Made by a program: the position numbers and the translations under genes. A DNA stretch of 52,340 bases from NCBI RefSeq assembly GCF_004764705.1, contig NZ_SHLX01000049.1:1-52340 (forward strand). Reading direction: 5' to 3'. The notes beneath the pieces were generated by a model. That model worked only from the letters and a program-made list of their open reading frames with translations, made no database searches and was not told the origin of the DNA. Below are positions 8,389 through 17,122 of the stretch, one piece after another; position 1 is the first letter of the stretch; each line of letters starts with the position of its first letter. The DNA comes from Paenibacillus cymbidii (GTDB lineage Bacteria; Bacillota; Bacilli; Paenibacillales; NBRC-103111).

Positions 8389-9792
8389 TCATTGGCCGAT
8401 GCGCAGCGCGTAAATGTCGGCGTCCTTCAGCTCGAATTTGAGCCGGATCGGCTTGCCCTTGAACTTCGACAAGTCGGAGCTGCCGCGCCACGTCACTTTG
8501 CGTTCCAACTCGTCGCCGTAGATCACGTCGCAATCTTCGGAGCTGTAATAGGAAGCCGGCCAGCCCGTGTCGTCGATAATGCCGACGCGGACGGAGCCCG
8601 GCGCCGATGTGGCATAGTTCAAGTAGAGGGCATCGCCTTCGACGATGAACGGCTTCGTCGTAAACACGGCGCCCGAATAATCGCCGTGTACGGAAGCGAA
8701 CCGGTGGCGCGGCACCGTCACGCGGCGAATGTAGCTGTCGTCCCACTGCTGGTGTTCGTTCACGTAGAACGAAAATTCCTCCGGCGACGTTTCCAGCACG
8801 CCCCACGCCGGCATCATGCTGCGCTGCGTCCAGTTGCGCTGGTCGAGCCCCGGGCGCATCCACGCCTCAAGGAACGGCCGGTCGAACTTGACGCCGTCGC
8901 GGCTCGTCATCAGCACGTTGTCGGAGACGCCGACTTTGCTGTGCTCGGCGATCTTGTGCCGCTCCGGCATGAAGCGCATCGGGAACGACAGATAGATGTG
9001 CTCGGCCCCCGGGCACGGAATCGTTGCGTTCGTATAGAAGTGCTCCAGCGGCACGCCTTTGTCGTATTGGTTCGGCTGCGGAATCGTCCAGTTGGCGAAA
9101 TCGTCCGACGTATTGTTCTGGATCGCCCGCACGCCGAGGAAAATCGCCGAATGCTCCGGCGCCTCGATGTTCGAATTTTGCGTCGAGGAGAAATAGCGCG
9201 AATAGCACACATAGCAGTTTTTGTTCGGATCCCAAAACACCAGGTTGTGCGAGTCGAAAGCGCCTTTTTTGATAATCGGCTCGTCCTGGAACGGCTTGAA
9301 GTTGATGCCGTCATCGGATACGAAGGCGAACAGCCCTTCCGGCGCATAACCGGCTACCGCCTTGTAGCGCTGCTCCGCCGGCACGCCGGGACGCGTGTCG
9401 AGGAACGGGCTGAAGTTGTGGGCGATCGAGCCGTGCACGACGATGTTGTTGTCCGTCCAGCCGTTGATGTCGTGAATGCCGAGCGCCGGACGCTCCCAAT
9501 GAATGCCGTCCGTGCTCTCCGCGTAGCAGCACGACTGGCCTTCTGCCTTGTCGGAGCTGATGTCGAACGTGCCCCGGTAGTACATGCGGTATTTGCCGTC
9601 AGCCTTGAACACGCAGGAATAAACGCCGCTGCCGAGTCCTTCCCACGGCTTATCCATCCGCAGCACAATTTCCTTGCGCTCCGGCGGATTCAGCTTCAGA
9701 TAGGCTTTCTCCATGCGGTCGATCAGGAAGTGATCGACGAACATCTCCACGCGGTTGCCGATGGTTAGCGGCGTTTTCTTCGGTTCGCTCAT
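8389..9792 (-). CDS. Glycosidase-like beta-propeller protein, paralogue 1
   Basis: A 467-residue soluble protein, first of three tandem paralogues. Blade-type motifs include AESTDGIHWERP, VSDDGINFKPF and TSRDGVKFDRP, consistent with a five-bladed beta-propeller as in GH32, GH43 and related glycosidases. The ATG at 9792 follows GGAGGT by 9 bp. It starts 33 bp after the stop of the ABC ATPase gene, placing import and cleavage in one transcript. Lack of a signal peptide suggests it works on imported oligosaccharide. The exact activity is unknown; the protein family is usually annotated only as hypothetical or glycosyl hydrolase-like. Confidence 0.72.
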   Translation of the reverse strand: MSEPKKTPLTIGNRVEMFVDHFLIDRMEKAYLKLNPPERKEIVLRMDKPWEGLGSGVYSCVFKADGKYRMYYRGTFDISSDKAEGQSCCYAESTDGIHWERPALGIHDINGWTDNNIVVHGSIAHNFSPFLDTRPGVPAEQRYKAVAGYAPEGLFAFVSDDGINFKPFQDEPIIKKGAFDSHNLVFWDPNKNCYVCYSRYFSSTQNSNIEAPEHSAIFLGVRAIQNNTSDDFANWTIPQPNQYDKGVPLEHFYTNATIPCPGAEHIYLSFPMRFMPERHKIAEHSKVGVSDNVLMTSRDGVKFDRPFLEAWMRPGLDQRNWTQRSMMPAWGVLETSPEEFSFYVNEHQQWDDSYIRRVTVPRHRFASVHGDYSGAVFTTKPFIVEGDALYLNYATSAPGSVRVGIIDDTGWPASYYSSEDCDVIYGDELERKVTWRGSSDLSKFKGKPIRLKFELKDADIYALRIGQ

Positions 9793-9825
9793 GAACGGTT
9801 GACCTCCATTTTTTTCATTGGTTAG

Positions 9826-10857
9826 TTATTGGACGGCGTCAGGCACGGTATCGACAAGATGGCAGGACACGTAGTGGTCTTCCGTTCCCGCTACTTTCTG
9901 CAGGCTTGGCATTTGCGCCTTGCAGATATCCGTCGCTTTCCAGCAGCGCGGATGGAAGCGGCAGCCTGTCGGCGGATCGACCGGGCTCGGCACGTCGCCG
10001 GTCAGCACGATCCGCTCCCGCTTGCTGTCCAGCTCCGGCACCGGCACCGCCGACAGGAGCGCTTCGGTGTACGGATGCCGCGGGTTCGCGTACAAGCTCT
10101 CCGATGTGGCGAGCTCGACGACTTGCCCGAGGTACATGACCGCAATCCGGTCGCTCATGTATTCGACGACACTGAGATCGTGCGCGATGAAGATGTAGGT
10201 CAGCTTCATCTGCGCCTGCAGATCCTTCATCAGGTTCAGCACCTGCGCCTGAATCGACACGTCGAGCGCCGATACCGGCTCGTCGCAGACGATCAGCTCC
10301 GGATTGATGCAGAGCGAACGGGCGATGCAAATGCGCTGCCGCTGGCCGCCGGAAAACTCGTGCGGGTACCGGTACATGTAGTCCGCGCGCAGGTTGACCG
10401 ACTCCAGCAGCCGGGCGATGATTTCCTTGCGCTCCGCCTTGTTGCCCATGTTGTGCAGCCGCAGCGGCTCGTCGAACGAGTCGTAAATCGTCTTCACCGG
10501 GTTCAGCGACGAATACGGGTCCTGGAACACGATCTGGATCTGTTTGCGCACGTCGAAGCTTTCCTTCTTGTCCAGCGTCATCAGATCGCGCATTTCGCCG
10601 TCGTTGTAGCGGAAGTTCATTTCGCCCGAGGTCGGGTCCTGCAGGCGGACGATGCATTTGCCGAGCGTCGTTTTGCCGCAGCCGCTTTCGCCGACGAGGC
10701 CGAGCGTTTCCCCTCTGCGCACGAACAGGCTGACGTCGTCCACCGCTTTGACGTGGCCGACGACTTTTTTGAACACGCCTTTGTAGACCGGGTAATATTT
10801 TTTCAAATGGCGCACGTCGAGAATGACGTCGTTATCGACCTTCGTTTGGTTGTTCAC
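9826..10857 (-). CDS. ABC transporter ATPase, OppF/DppF type
   Basis: A 343-residue ATPase energising the importer. Visible motifs are Walker A GESGCGKT (56-63), signature FSGGQRQRICIARS, Walker B LIVCDEP and the C-terminal oligopeptide-transporter tail with DPPTGCRFHPRC, which in this family can carry an iron-sulfur cluster. The GTG at 10857 is preferred since AAGGAGGG lies 7 bp upstream, inside the end of the preceding gene; longer upstream frame is unsupported. The preceding ATPase stops only 4 bp before this start, so the two subunits are likely translationally coupled. Peptide-type importers of this family also carry plant-wall oligosaccharides, which fits the downstream glycosidase genes. 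Confidence 0.92.
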   Translation of the reverse strand: MNNQTKVDNDVILDVRHLKKYYPVYKGVFKKVVGHVKAVDDVSLFVRRGETLGLVGESGCGKTTLGKCIVRLQDPTSGEMNFRYNDGEMRDLMTLDKKESFDVRKQIQIVFQDPYSSLNPVKTIYDSFDEPLRLHNMGNKAERKEIIARLLESVNLRADYMYRYPHEFSGGQRQRICIARSLCINPELIVCDEPVSALDVSIQAQVLNLMKDLQAQMKLTYIFIAHDLSVVEYMSDRIAVMYLGQVVELATSESLYANPRHPYTEALLSAVPVPELDSKRERIVLTGDVPSPVDPPTGCRFHPRCWKATDICKAQMPSLQKVAGTEDHYVSCHLVDTVPDAVQ

Positions 10858-10861
10858 GCGA

Positions 10862-11860
10862 TCACCCTCCTTGGCAATTCCAGCATCTGACGCGGTGGCC
10901 GCCGCCGAGATCGGTTTCCGCCGGTACGGTTTGGCACGCGTCGGTGGCGAAGTCGCACCGCGGCGCAAACTCGCAGCCGGGCGGCATGTCCGAAGGGTCC
11001 GGCGTGTTGCCGCGAATCGTCGCCAGCCGCTCGTGTTTGCCGATGCCGAGCGTCGGCACGGAATGGAGCAGCGCCTTCGTGTACGGATGCCGCGGCGAGC
11101 CGAGCACTTGCCGCACCGAACCGAATTCGACGATCCGCCCCATGTACATGACGGCGATGTCGTCGGCCATATCGGCCACGATGCCCATATTGTGCGTAAT
11201 GAGAATGATCGACGTCCCGAGCCGCTGCTGCATGCTTTTCATCAGCTCGAGAATTTGCGCCTGGATCGTCACGTCGAGCGCCGTCGTCGGTTCGTCGGCG
11301 ATGACGAGCCGCGGGTTGCACACCATCGCGATCGCGATCATGACGCGCTGCTTCATCCCGCCGCTGAACTGGTGCGGGTAGTCCTTCAGCCGCGACGCCG
11401 CGCGCGGAATGCCGAGCAGCGTCAGCATTTCGACGGCGCGATCGATCGCTTCCTGCTTCGAAATGCGCTCGTGCTGCAAAATATTTTCGCAAATCTGGTT
11501 GCCGATCGTGTATACGGGATTCAGCGACGCCATCGGGTCCTGGAAAATCATCCCGATTTCCTTGCCGCGGATGGAACGCATTTCGCTGCCGTTTTTCTTC
11601 AGCTTGCTGAGCACGGTTTCTTTGCCGTCCGCATAGTACGTGATGCTGCCGTTCGTAATGTGGCCGAGCTTCGGCAGCAGCTGCAGGATGGAGTGGGCCG
11701 TGACGCTTTTGCCGCAGCCGCTTTCGCCGACGACGCCGAGCGTGCGTCCTTTGCGCACTTCGAACGACACGCCGTTCACCGCTCTGACGATGCGGCGGCC
11801 GAGATCGAACTGGGTTTGCAGGTTGTCAACCTTCAGAACGAGGTCGCGATCAACACTCAC
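10862..11860 (-). CDS. ABC transporter ATPase, OppD/DppD type
   Basis: A 332-residue ATPase, partner of the OppF-type subunit. It has Walker A GESGCGKS (45-52), signature FSGGMKQRVMIAIAM, Walker B LVIADEPTTALD and the tail DMPPGCEFAPRCDFATDAC of the oligopeptide subfamily. The GTG at 11860 sits 8 bp after GGGGAGG; an in-frame GTG at 11869 lies against the site and is too close. It is expected to bind the cytoplasmic face of the two permease subunits. Together with genes at 11903-15651 it forms a complete importer in the usual order: binding protein, permease, permease, ATPase, ATPase. Confidence 0.92.
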   Translation of the reverse strand: MSVDRDLVLKVDNLQTQFDLGRRIVRAVNGVSFEVRKGRTLGVVGESGCGKSVTAHSILQLLPKLGHITNGSITYYADGKETVLSKLKKNGSEMRSIRGKEIGMIFQDPMASLNPVYTIGNQICENILQHERISKQEAIDRAVEMLTLLGIPRAASRLKDYPHQFSGGMKQRVMIAIAMVCNPRLVIADEPTTALDVTIQAQILELMKSMQQRLGTSIILITHNMGIVADMADDIAVMYMGRIVEFGSVRQVLGSPRHPYTKALLHSVPTLGIGKHERLATIRGNTPDPSDMPPGCEFAPRCDFATDACQTVPAETDLGGGHRVRCWNCQGG

Positions 11861-11902
11861 ATGGCACACCTCCCCGCCGAAAATCTGTCTTTTTCCATTC
11901 TT

Positions 11903-12766
11903 TTATTGGTTCGGGTCCAGCACATCGCGCAGACCGTCCCCTAAAAAGTTGACGCCCATCACAAAAAAGGAGATCGCGACTCCGGGAGGAAGCCACAGCC
12001 ACGGGTTGTTGTGAATGACGTCGACTGCTTTGGCCGCGTTAATGATATTGCCCCAGGTCGGAATGCCGGAAGGCACGCCCAAGCCGATAAAGCTGAGCCC
12101 CGACTCCGCCAAAATGTAACCCGCCGTCGCCAGCGTCACATTGACGATGACCGGACTGAGCGTGTTGGGCAAGATGTGCCGGAACATGATGGACAATTCC
12201 CCGATGCCGAAAGCACGGCAGGCGTCCACGTAATTTTCTTCGCGCAGCGACATGAACCGCCCGCGGACGAGTCGGTACGTTCCCGTCCAGCCGGTAATGG
12301 CAAAGATGAAAATCAGGTTGAACGTTCCTTGACCGACGAATACGACGAGAATAAGCACAAGAATGATTTGCGGGAACGTCATGAAAATTTCCGATACGCG
12401 CAGCATGACTTTGTCGAACCAGCCGCGGGAATAGCCGCTGAAGCAGCCGAGCACCGTGCCGATCAGCGCACCGCCAAGCGCGCCGCTCAGGCCGATCAGA
12501 ATCGAGATGCGTCCGCCGTACAGGATGCGGGCGAATACATCGCGGCCGATCTTGTCCGTGCCGAGCCAGTGTTCGCCGGACGGCGCCATCAGCCGGCTGC
12601 CCAGATCGATTTCGTCGGGCTTGTAGGATGTCAGCAAGGGAGCCAGCAGCGCGCTCACGATGAACACGGCGACGATGGCAAAGCCGACCATCGCCAGCTT
12701 GTTGCGGCTCAGCTTCTCCCAGTTGCGCAGCGCCAGGCTCGATTTTACGGTAGTTGTTGCCGCCAT
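11903..12766 (-). CDS. ABC transporter permease, OppC/DppC type
   Basis: A 287-residue inner-membrane permease with six hydrophobic spans. The N-terminus (NKLAMVGFAIVAVF) resembles the OppC_N segment, and the cytoplasmic coupling loop reads NYVDACRAFGIGELSIMFRH, the family's EAA region that docks to the ATPase. The C-terminus ends with NFLGDGLRDVLDP, a hallmark of DppC/OppC. The ATG at 12766 is preceded by GAGAGGGG. It pairs with the OppB-type permease encoded just upstream. Confidence 0.92.
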   Translation of the reverse strand: MAATTTVKSSLALRNWEKLSRNKLAMVGFAIVAVFIVSALLAPLLTSYKPDEIDLGSRLMAPSGEHWLGTDKIGRDVFARILYGGRISILIGLSGALGGALIGTVLGCFSGYSRGWFDKVMLRVSEIFMTFPQIILVLILVVFVGQGTFNLIFIFAITGWTGTYRLVRGRFMSLREENYVDACRAFGIGELSIMFRHILPNTLSPVIVNVTLATAGYILAESGLSFIGLGVPSGIPTWGNIINAAKAVDVIHNNPWLWLPPGVAISFFVMGVNFLGDGLRDVLDPNQ

Positions 12767-12824
12767 ACGACCCCTCTCTTTCCGCTTTCGAATGTTGCAG
12801 GAAGCGTAAAAACTTGCCGTGCTC

Positions 12825-13781
12825 TCAGTCGAACCGAATGCGCGGGTCCAGCATCGCCGTAATCAGATCGACCAGGAAGCTGGCGAACAGCACCATGCCT
12901 GCCGTCATCATCGTGGCGACCATAACGACCGGATAATCTTTGGCCGATACGGCGTTAAGAATCATGCCGCCCATGCCCGGCCAGCTGAATACACTTTCGA
13001 TCACGACCGTACCGCCGATAAGCAGCGGCAGACGAAACACAAGCAGCAGCACGACCGGCATAAGCGCGTTGCGGAAGGCGTGCTTGGTAATGACTTTCCA
13101 TTCGGGCAGCCCTTTGCTGCGCGCGGTTTTGACATAGTCCTTGCCGAGCACGTCGAGCATCGTGCCGCGCGTGTAACGCATCAGCGCCGCGGTCAACGCG
13201 AAGCCCAACACCAGCGAAGGCATGACCAAGTGGGTAATGCGGTCCCACAAGCCGGAATCGGCGTATTCGAACCTGCCTCCGACGGGCAGCCAGCCGAACT
13301 CGATGGCAAAAATCTGAATCGCGATAATGCCGACGAAAAACTCCGGAATCGAAATGCCGACGATGCCGAGCACCGTAATGCCGTAGTCGGCCGACGAATT
13401 TTGTTTGATCGACGACAGCAGGCCGAGCAGAATGCCGAGCACGGACGAAACGATCAGCGCCCCGGCGGCCAGTTCCATCGTGGCCGGAAGCCGGTTCTTG
13501 ATCATCGTTGTGATACTGGAGCCGTCAACGAGGCTGTAGCCGAAATTACCTTGGAACAAATCGCCTAACCAATGAAAAAATTGGATGTAAACCGGCGCGT
13601 CAAGCCCCATCGCCTTCTTGTAGGCTTCCATGTCGAAGCCGGGCGAGCTCATCATTTCCGGCGAGATCAAGTAGTTCATCGGATCGCCGGGCGTAAGCTG
13701 CAAACCGGCAAAAATAATGACGACCACCACGAACAGCATTGGAATAATCGATAAGAAGCGAAACGAAAAATATTTAAGCAC
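12825..13781 (-). CDS. ABC transporter permease, OppB/DppB type
   Basis: A 318-residue permease with six membrane spans. The N-terminal sequence LSIIPMLFVVVVIIF followed by LTPGDPMNYLI is typical of OppB/DppB, as is the coupling loop around DYVKTARSKGLPEWKVITKH. The start is a GTG at 13781 behind GAGGAGGGG. It is separated from the binding-protein gene by 193 bp containing two hairpins, which could make the binding protein more abundant than the membrane subunits. Confidence 0.92.
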   Translation of the reverse strand: MLKYFSFRFLSIIPMLFVVVVIIFAGLQLTPGDPMNYLISPEMMSSPGFDMEAYKKAMGLDAPVYIQFFHWLGDLFQGNFGYSLVDGSSITTMIKNRLPATMELAAGALIVSSVLGILLGLLSSIKQNSSADYGITVLGIVGISIPEFFVGIIAIQIFAIEFGWLPVGGRFEYADSGLWDRITHLVMPSLVLGFALTAALMRYTRGTMLDVLGKDYVKTARSKGLPEWKVITKHAFRNALMPVVLLLVFRLPLLIGGTVVIESVFSWPGMGGMILNAVSAKDYPVVMVATMMTAGMVLFASFLVDLITAMLDPRIRFD

Positions 13782-13877
13782 GGCATCCCCTCCTCGCCCG
13801 AGACGGCGAAGCAGCCATCGTGCGTGCGCTCACGCGCCGCACCGATTGTCTGCGTTCGCGATCGCAGTATTAGGAAA

Positions 13878-13960
13878 ACCTCCGGATGGAGGTATAACAA
13901 AGCAGCGCACGGTAAAGGCTCTTGCTGCGGCGAATTCTGCGGTGTCTTTACCGTGCGCTG
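13878..13960 (-). terminator. Attenuator-like stem-loops between binding-protein and permease genes
   Basis: In the minus-strand transcript a 15-bp perfect inverted repeat (CAGCGCACGGTAAAG, arms at 13903-13917 and 13946-13960) starts 14 bp beyond the binding-protein stop. It is followed by a shorter hairpin ACCTCC/GGAGGT (13878-13893) with a TTTT run after it. The first should protect the upstream mRNA from 3' decay, and the second can act as a partial terminator, a common way of raising binding-protein levels over permeases. Confidence 0.65.
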
Positions 13961-13974
13961 TAGGTGTCAAAGCA

Positions 13975-15651
13975 TTACTTCGTTTTCAATTCCCATGTCT
14001 CTACTTTGCGGTCGTAGTTGGTCCATTCGTTGCCGTAGATGCCGGCCGTTTTCAGACGCGATTCGTTGACCAGCACGTATTGTTTGATCGAGAACAGCGG
14101 CATGTGCCACAAGTACTTCGCTTCGTTCTCCTGCAGCTTGGCGACCGCTTCTTTCCGCTTGGCCGGATCGACCGATTTTCTCAGGTTGTCAATGAGCGGA
14201 TCCCAGCCGGCTTTGTCGCCGCCGAGCACTTGCATGCCGAGCGCGCTGTCCGTATGGAAGAGCGAGTATGCTTCTTCGAGCGCCATCGCCGAAAGACCGG
14301 CATACAGGAAGTCGTATTCGCGCGTGTTGTAGATCAGCGTGACCAGATCGCCCGTCATCAGCGACGTTTCGACTTTAACGCCGACTTGCTGCCAGTAGTA
14401 CTTGATCGTATCGATCAAGTCGATCGTTTGTTGGTCCGTGTAGTAGTATTGCAGCTTGATCGTCTGGTTGAAGTCGAAGTTCGCTTCCTTGAGCAGCTTC
14501 TTCGCTTTTTCCGCATCGTAGGCGTAAGTCGTTGCGTTCTTGTCGAATTCCGGCAGCTTCGACGGAATTTTCGTTTCGAGCAGCTCGGCCTGGCCTTTGA
14601 ACAGCTTGTCGGCGAGCGCCTTGCGGTCGATCGCGTACATCAGCGCCTGACGAACGCGCAGGTCGGCGATTTTGGCGTTGCCTTTGCCGTCCTTGCCCGT
14701 CATGTTCGCCTGCAGGTAGCGGTCGAAGAAGATGTCGACCGGATACGCTTTGTAAGCCGGGTTTTTGATCGCTTCGGTAATTTGCTCCAGGCTCATGACC
14801 TGAACGTAGTCAAGCTCGTTTGCCTGCGCTTTGGTGACGATTTTGTCTTCGGTGTACGTATTGAGCTTGATTTTTTCGATTTTCGGCTTCGTGCCGTAGT
14901 AGTCTTTGAACAGCTCCAGCATCGCGTAGTTGTTCGGCTGTACGTCCGTCACCATGTACGGGCCGTTGCCGATCGGTTTGAGCCAGAAGTTGGCAAGGTT
15001 GATCTTCGCCGGATCTTCTTTCTCCAGCAGATGCTTCGGATACGGCGGCCATTGCGCCATGACGAGCAGGAATACGCCTACCGGCTCGGTCAGCTTGATC
15101 GTGACTTTGTTGCCGTCGACGGTAACGCCTTTCAAATTGTCGGCTTTGCCGGCTTTCCAGTCGGCCGCTCCTTCGATTTTGGCGAAGGCGCCGGCGAATA
15201 CGCTGTTGAGCGACGTTGCCTTGATCGCGGTTGCAATGCTCCAGCGCACGTCTTCCGCCGTAAACGGCTTGCCGTCATGCCATTTGACGTCGTCGCGGAG
15301 CGTAAACGTGTACGTCAGGTTATCGGAAGATACCGTATAATCTTTGGCAAGGTCTTTGTTGACCGGCTCTCCCTTGTCGTTAAGCATCAACAATCTGCGG
15401 AACACTTGGGTTTTGTAGAAACCGCCGTAGTCCGCCCAAGCGGAGTCGAGTTTATCCTTCGGACCGTACCCGACGTTAAGCACTTTGTCCCCCATGGCCG
15501 GAGGCGGCGTTGCGGTCGACGACAAAACGGCGTTGCCCGTGTTGTTGCCGCTGCTGCCCTTGTCTTTGGAACCGGAATCGGACTTGCTGCATGCTGCTAC
15601 AATACTGATGAGGAATACGACGCACAACACCATTGCCACTGCTTTTTTCAT
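13975..15651 (-). CDS. Extracellular solute-binding lipoprotein, family 5 (OppA/DppA type)
   Basis: A 558-residue lipoprotein. The signal peptide ends in a lipobox ISIVAAC with the acylated Cys at residue 21, followed by a Ser/Gly/Lys linker. The body contains family-5 landmarks: LTYTFTLRDDVKWHDGKPFT near residue 105, RVRQALMYAIDRKALAD near 330 and CAELL-like C-terminal helices. It captures ligand at the outer face and delivers it to the OppBC permease. Family 5 binds peptides, nickel and also cello- and xylo-oligosaccharides; the downstream glycosidase-like genes favour a glycoside. ATG at 15651 follows GGGGAGGT by 5 bp. It is the first gene of the operon, so its upstream region should hold the main promoter. 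Confidence 0.92.
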   Translation of the reverse strand: MKKAVAMVLCVVFLISIVAACSKSDSGSKDKGSSGNNTGNAVLSSTATPPPAMGDKVLNVGYGPKDKLDSAWADYGGFYKTQVFRRLLMLNDKGEPVNKDLAKDYTVSSDNLTYTFTLRDDVKWHDGKPFTAEDVRWSIATAIKATSLNSVFAGAFAKIEGAADWKAGKADNLKGVTVDGNKVTIKLTEPVGVFLLVMAQWPPYPKHLLEKEDPAKINLANFWLKPIGNGPYMVTDVQPNNYAMLELFKDYYGTKPKIEKIKLNTYTEDKIVTKAQANELDYVQVMSLEQITEAIKNPAYKAYPVDIFFDRYLQANMTGKDGKGNAKIADLRVRQALMYAIDRKALADKLFKGQAELLETKIPSKLPEFDKNATTYAYDAEKAKKLLKEANFDFNQTIKLQYYYTDQQTIDLIDTIKYYWQQVGVKVETSLMTGDLVTLIYNTREYDFLYAGLSAMALEEAYSLFHTDSALGMQVLGGDKAGWDPLIDNLRKSVDPAKRKEAVAKLQENEAKYLWHMPLFSIKQYVLVNESRLKTAGIYGNEWTNYDRKVETWELKTK

Positions 15652-16076
15652 GTCTAACCTCCCCGTTTTGGTTACTGGCGCCGGCTTTGCCGACTGCCAT
15701 ATGCAACTGTTTCCTTCAAATGAAGAAAGCAGGAGCTTCGTTGTGACTGCTTGCCGTCAAGTAATGAGGAGTAGCGAAAAATGCAGCATGTGGATCACAG
15801 ATACTTCTGCGTACGTCTGCGGGCGAACCGCGGTACATTTGCAGCAACTTTGATTCCAAATCGTGTCATGTTTTTGAAACCATAGTTTTAATTCAGTTGT
15901 ACATGATAACCGCTAATGGCGCAACCGTGAAAAATGTAGTAATTTGCGGTTCTAATAAATTTGACCTTTTCCTAAGAATATTCCCCTTTTCTTCCGCCAA
16001 ACGTACGGAAACAGCGGAACGAAGCTGCTTTTGCAGCAAATTGGGGTAATTTTCTTATATGTCGCTTCCATGAAAA

Positions 16077-16137
16077 TGAAAGCGCTTTTCTGAAATTGAC
16101 GGCAAGTTTCCTTACATTGGTAAAACGCTTTCATCGT
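16077..16137. promoter_or_regulatory. Two cre-like boxes upstream of the importer operon
   Basis: The sequences TGAAAGCGCTTTTC (16077-16090, plus) and TGAAAGCGTTTTAC (about 16122-16135, minus) each resemble the catabolite-responsive element bound by CcpA, with two or so mismatches at the distal half. They stand about 45 bp apart and some 430-480 bp upstream of the binding-protein start. The distance is large for direct repression, and no convincing sigma-A promoter was recognised between, so this is a weak call. The rest of 15652-16145 shows no gene. Confidence 0.35.
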
Positions 16138-16145
16138 GAAGCAGC

Positions 16146-16187
16146 AAAAAAACGGCTGCCCGCCTCGTCGGCTGACAACCGTTTTAT
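16146..16187 (-). terminator. Rho-independent terminator of relP
   Basis: In the minus-strand transcript AAAACGGTTGTC pairs (with G-U pairs) with GGCAGCCGTTTT across a short loop, and a run of seven U follows. It begins 15 bp beyond the relP stop codon and separates relP from the importer operon. Confidence 0.85.
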
Positions 16188-16201
16188 GGATGAACAGGGG
16201 G

Positions 16202-16960
16202 TTATTTGCTTCTTTCGCCCGCCGCCGTTTCGCCGATCAGCTCGAGCAGGACGGAAGGCAGCGCAAACTGCTGGTTGTTGATGACAATTTGCTGCACGTC
16301 GTCTTCGCCATGGCCGGCCCGTTCTTCCTTGAGCTCTTCGATTTCCCGGTGCAGCCGCTCCATCTGGCGATCCAGCGCCGCGGCGGAATCGGCCGCCTCC
16401 TTCAACTCGAGCAGCAGCCGCGACGGAACGTCTTCGTTGTATTTGTAAAAGATTTTGTGCTCGAGGCTTGCCCAAAAATCCATCGCGATCGTGCGAATTT
16501 GCACCTCGACGCAGACGCGCTCCTCGCGGTCCGACATAAAGACCGGCACCTCCAGCAGCAGGTGCAGGCTTTGGTAGCCGTTCGGCTTCGGGTGTTTGAT
16601 GTAATCTTTCACCTGGATCACCGTCAAGTCGCGCTGATTGCCCAGCATGTCCACAATGCGGTAAATGTCCGAACGGAACGAGCAGGTGATGCGCAGGCCG
16701 GCGATGTCCTGGATATGGTATTTGATGCTGTGGAACGAAAAGTCGCCGCCTTTGCGCATCAGCTTCTTCATGATGCTTTCCGGCGATTTCAGCCGCGACT
16801 TCGTATGTTCGATCGGGTTGTAGTCGTGAAGCAGCTGAAATTCCTCTTTCAAAATTTCAATCTTCGTTTCGAGCGCGTCCAGCGCGAATTTGTACATCAT
16901 CATAAACCGGGTAATGTCGTGCTTGAACTGTTTCAGCTGCTGCACCTGCAGAGCGTTCAT
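16202..16960 (-). CDS. relP: Small alarmone synthetase, RelP/YwaC type (GTP pyrophosphokinase)
   Basis: A 252-residue single-domain (p)ppGpp synthetase, transferring pyrophosphate from ATP to GDP or GTP in the cytoplasm. Motifs include YKFALDALETK (23-33), HDYNPIEHTKSRLKSPES (45-62), DIAGLRITC (85-93), NGYQSLH (127-133) and VEVQIRTIAMDFWASLEHK (151-169); this order and the YKFALDAL/NPIEHTKSR pattern match Bacillus YwaC (RelP/SasA) rather than YjbM (RelQ). There is no HD hydrolase, TGS or ACT domain. The C-terminal about 35 residues past the family core form a charged, probably coiled tail. ATG at 16960 follows AAGGAGC; an upstream in-frame extension to 17047 lacks a site. A TATACT -10-like sequence lies on the minus strand at 17078-17083. 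Small synthetases are usually induced by cell-wall stress. Confidence 0.9.
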   Translation of the reverse strand: MNALQVQQLKQFKHDITRFMMMYKFALDALETKIEILKEEFQLLHDYNPIEHTKSRLKSPESIMKKLMRKGGDFSFHSIKYHIQDIAGLRITCSFRSDIYRIVDMLGNQRDLTVIQVKDYIKHPKPNGYQSLHLLLEVPVFMSDREERVCVEVQIRTIAMDFWASLEHKIFYKYNEDVPSRLLLELKEAADSAAALDRQMERLHREIEELKEERAGHGEDDVQQIVINNQQFALPSVLLELIGETAAGERSK

Positions 16961-17122
16961 CGGCAAGCTCCTTTCGGTCTTCAATGCTTTCCTGCTACGT
17001 ATGGCAATCGTTGTTGGTTTCATAACGGCTCTCAATCGCTCTTGCATGCTTGCATTCGCCTTGCTGCTCGCTCATCCAGTATAGCGTCCGTTTATGAACG
17101 GTATATTAATAAACGACGATGC

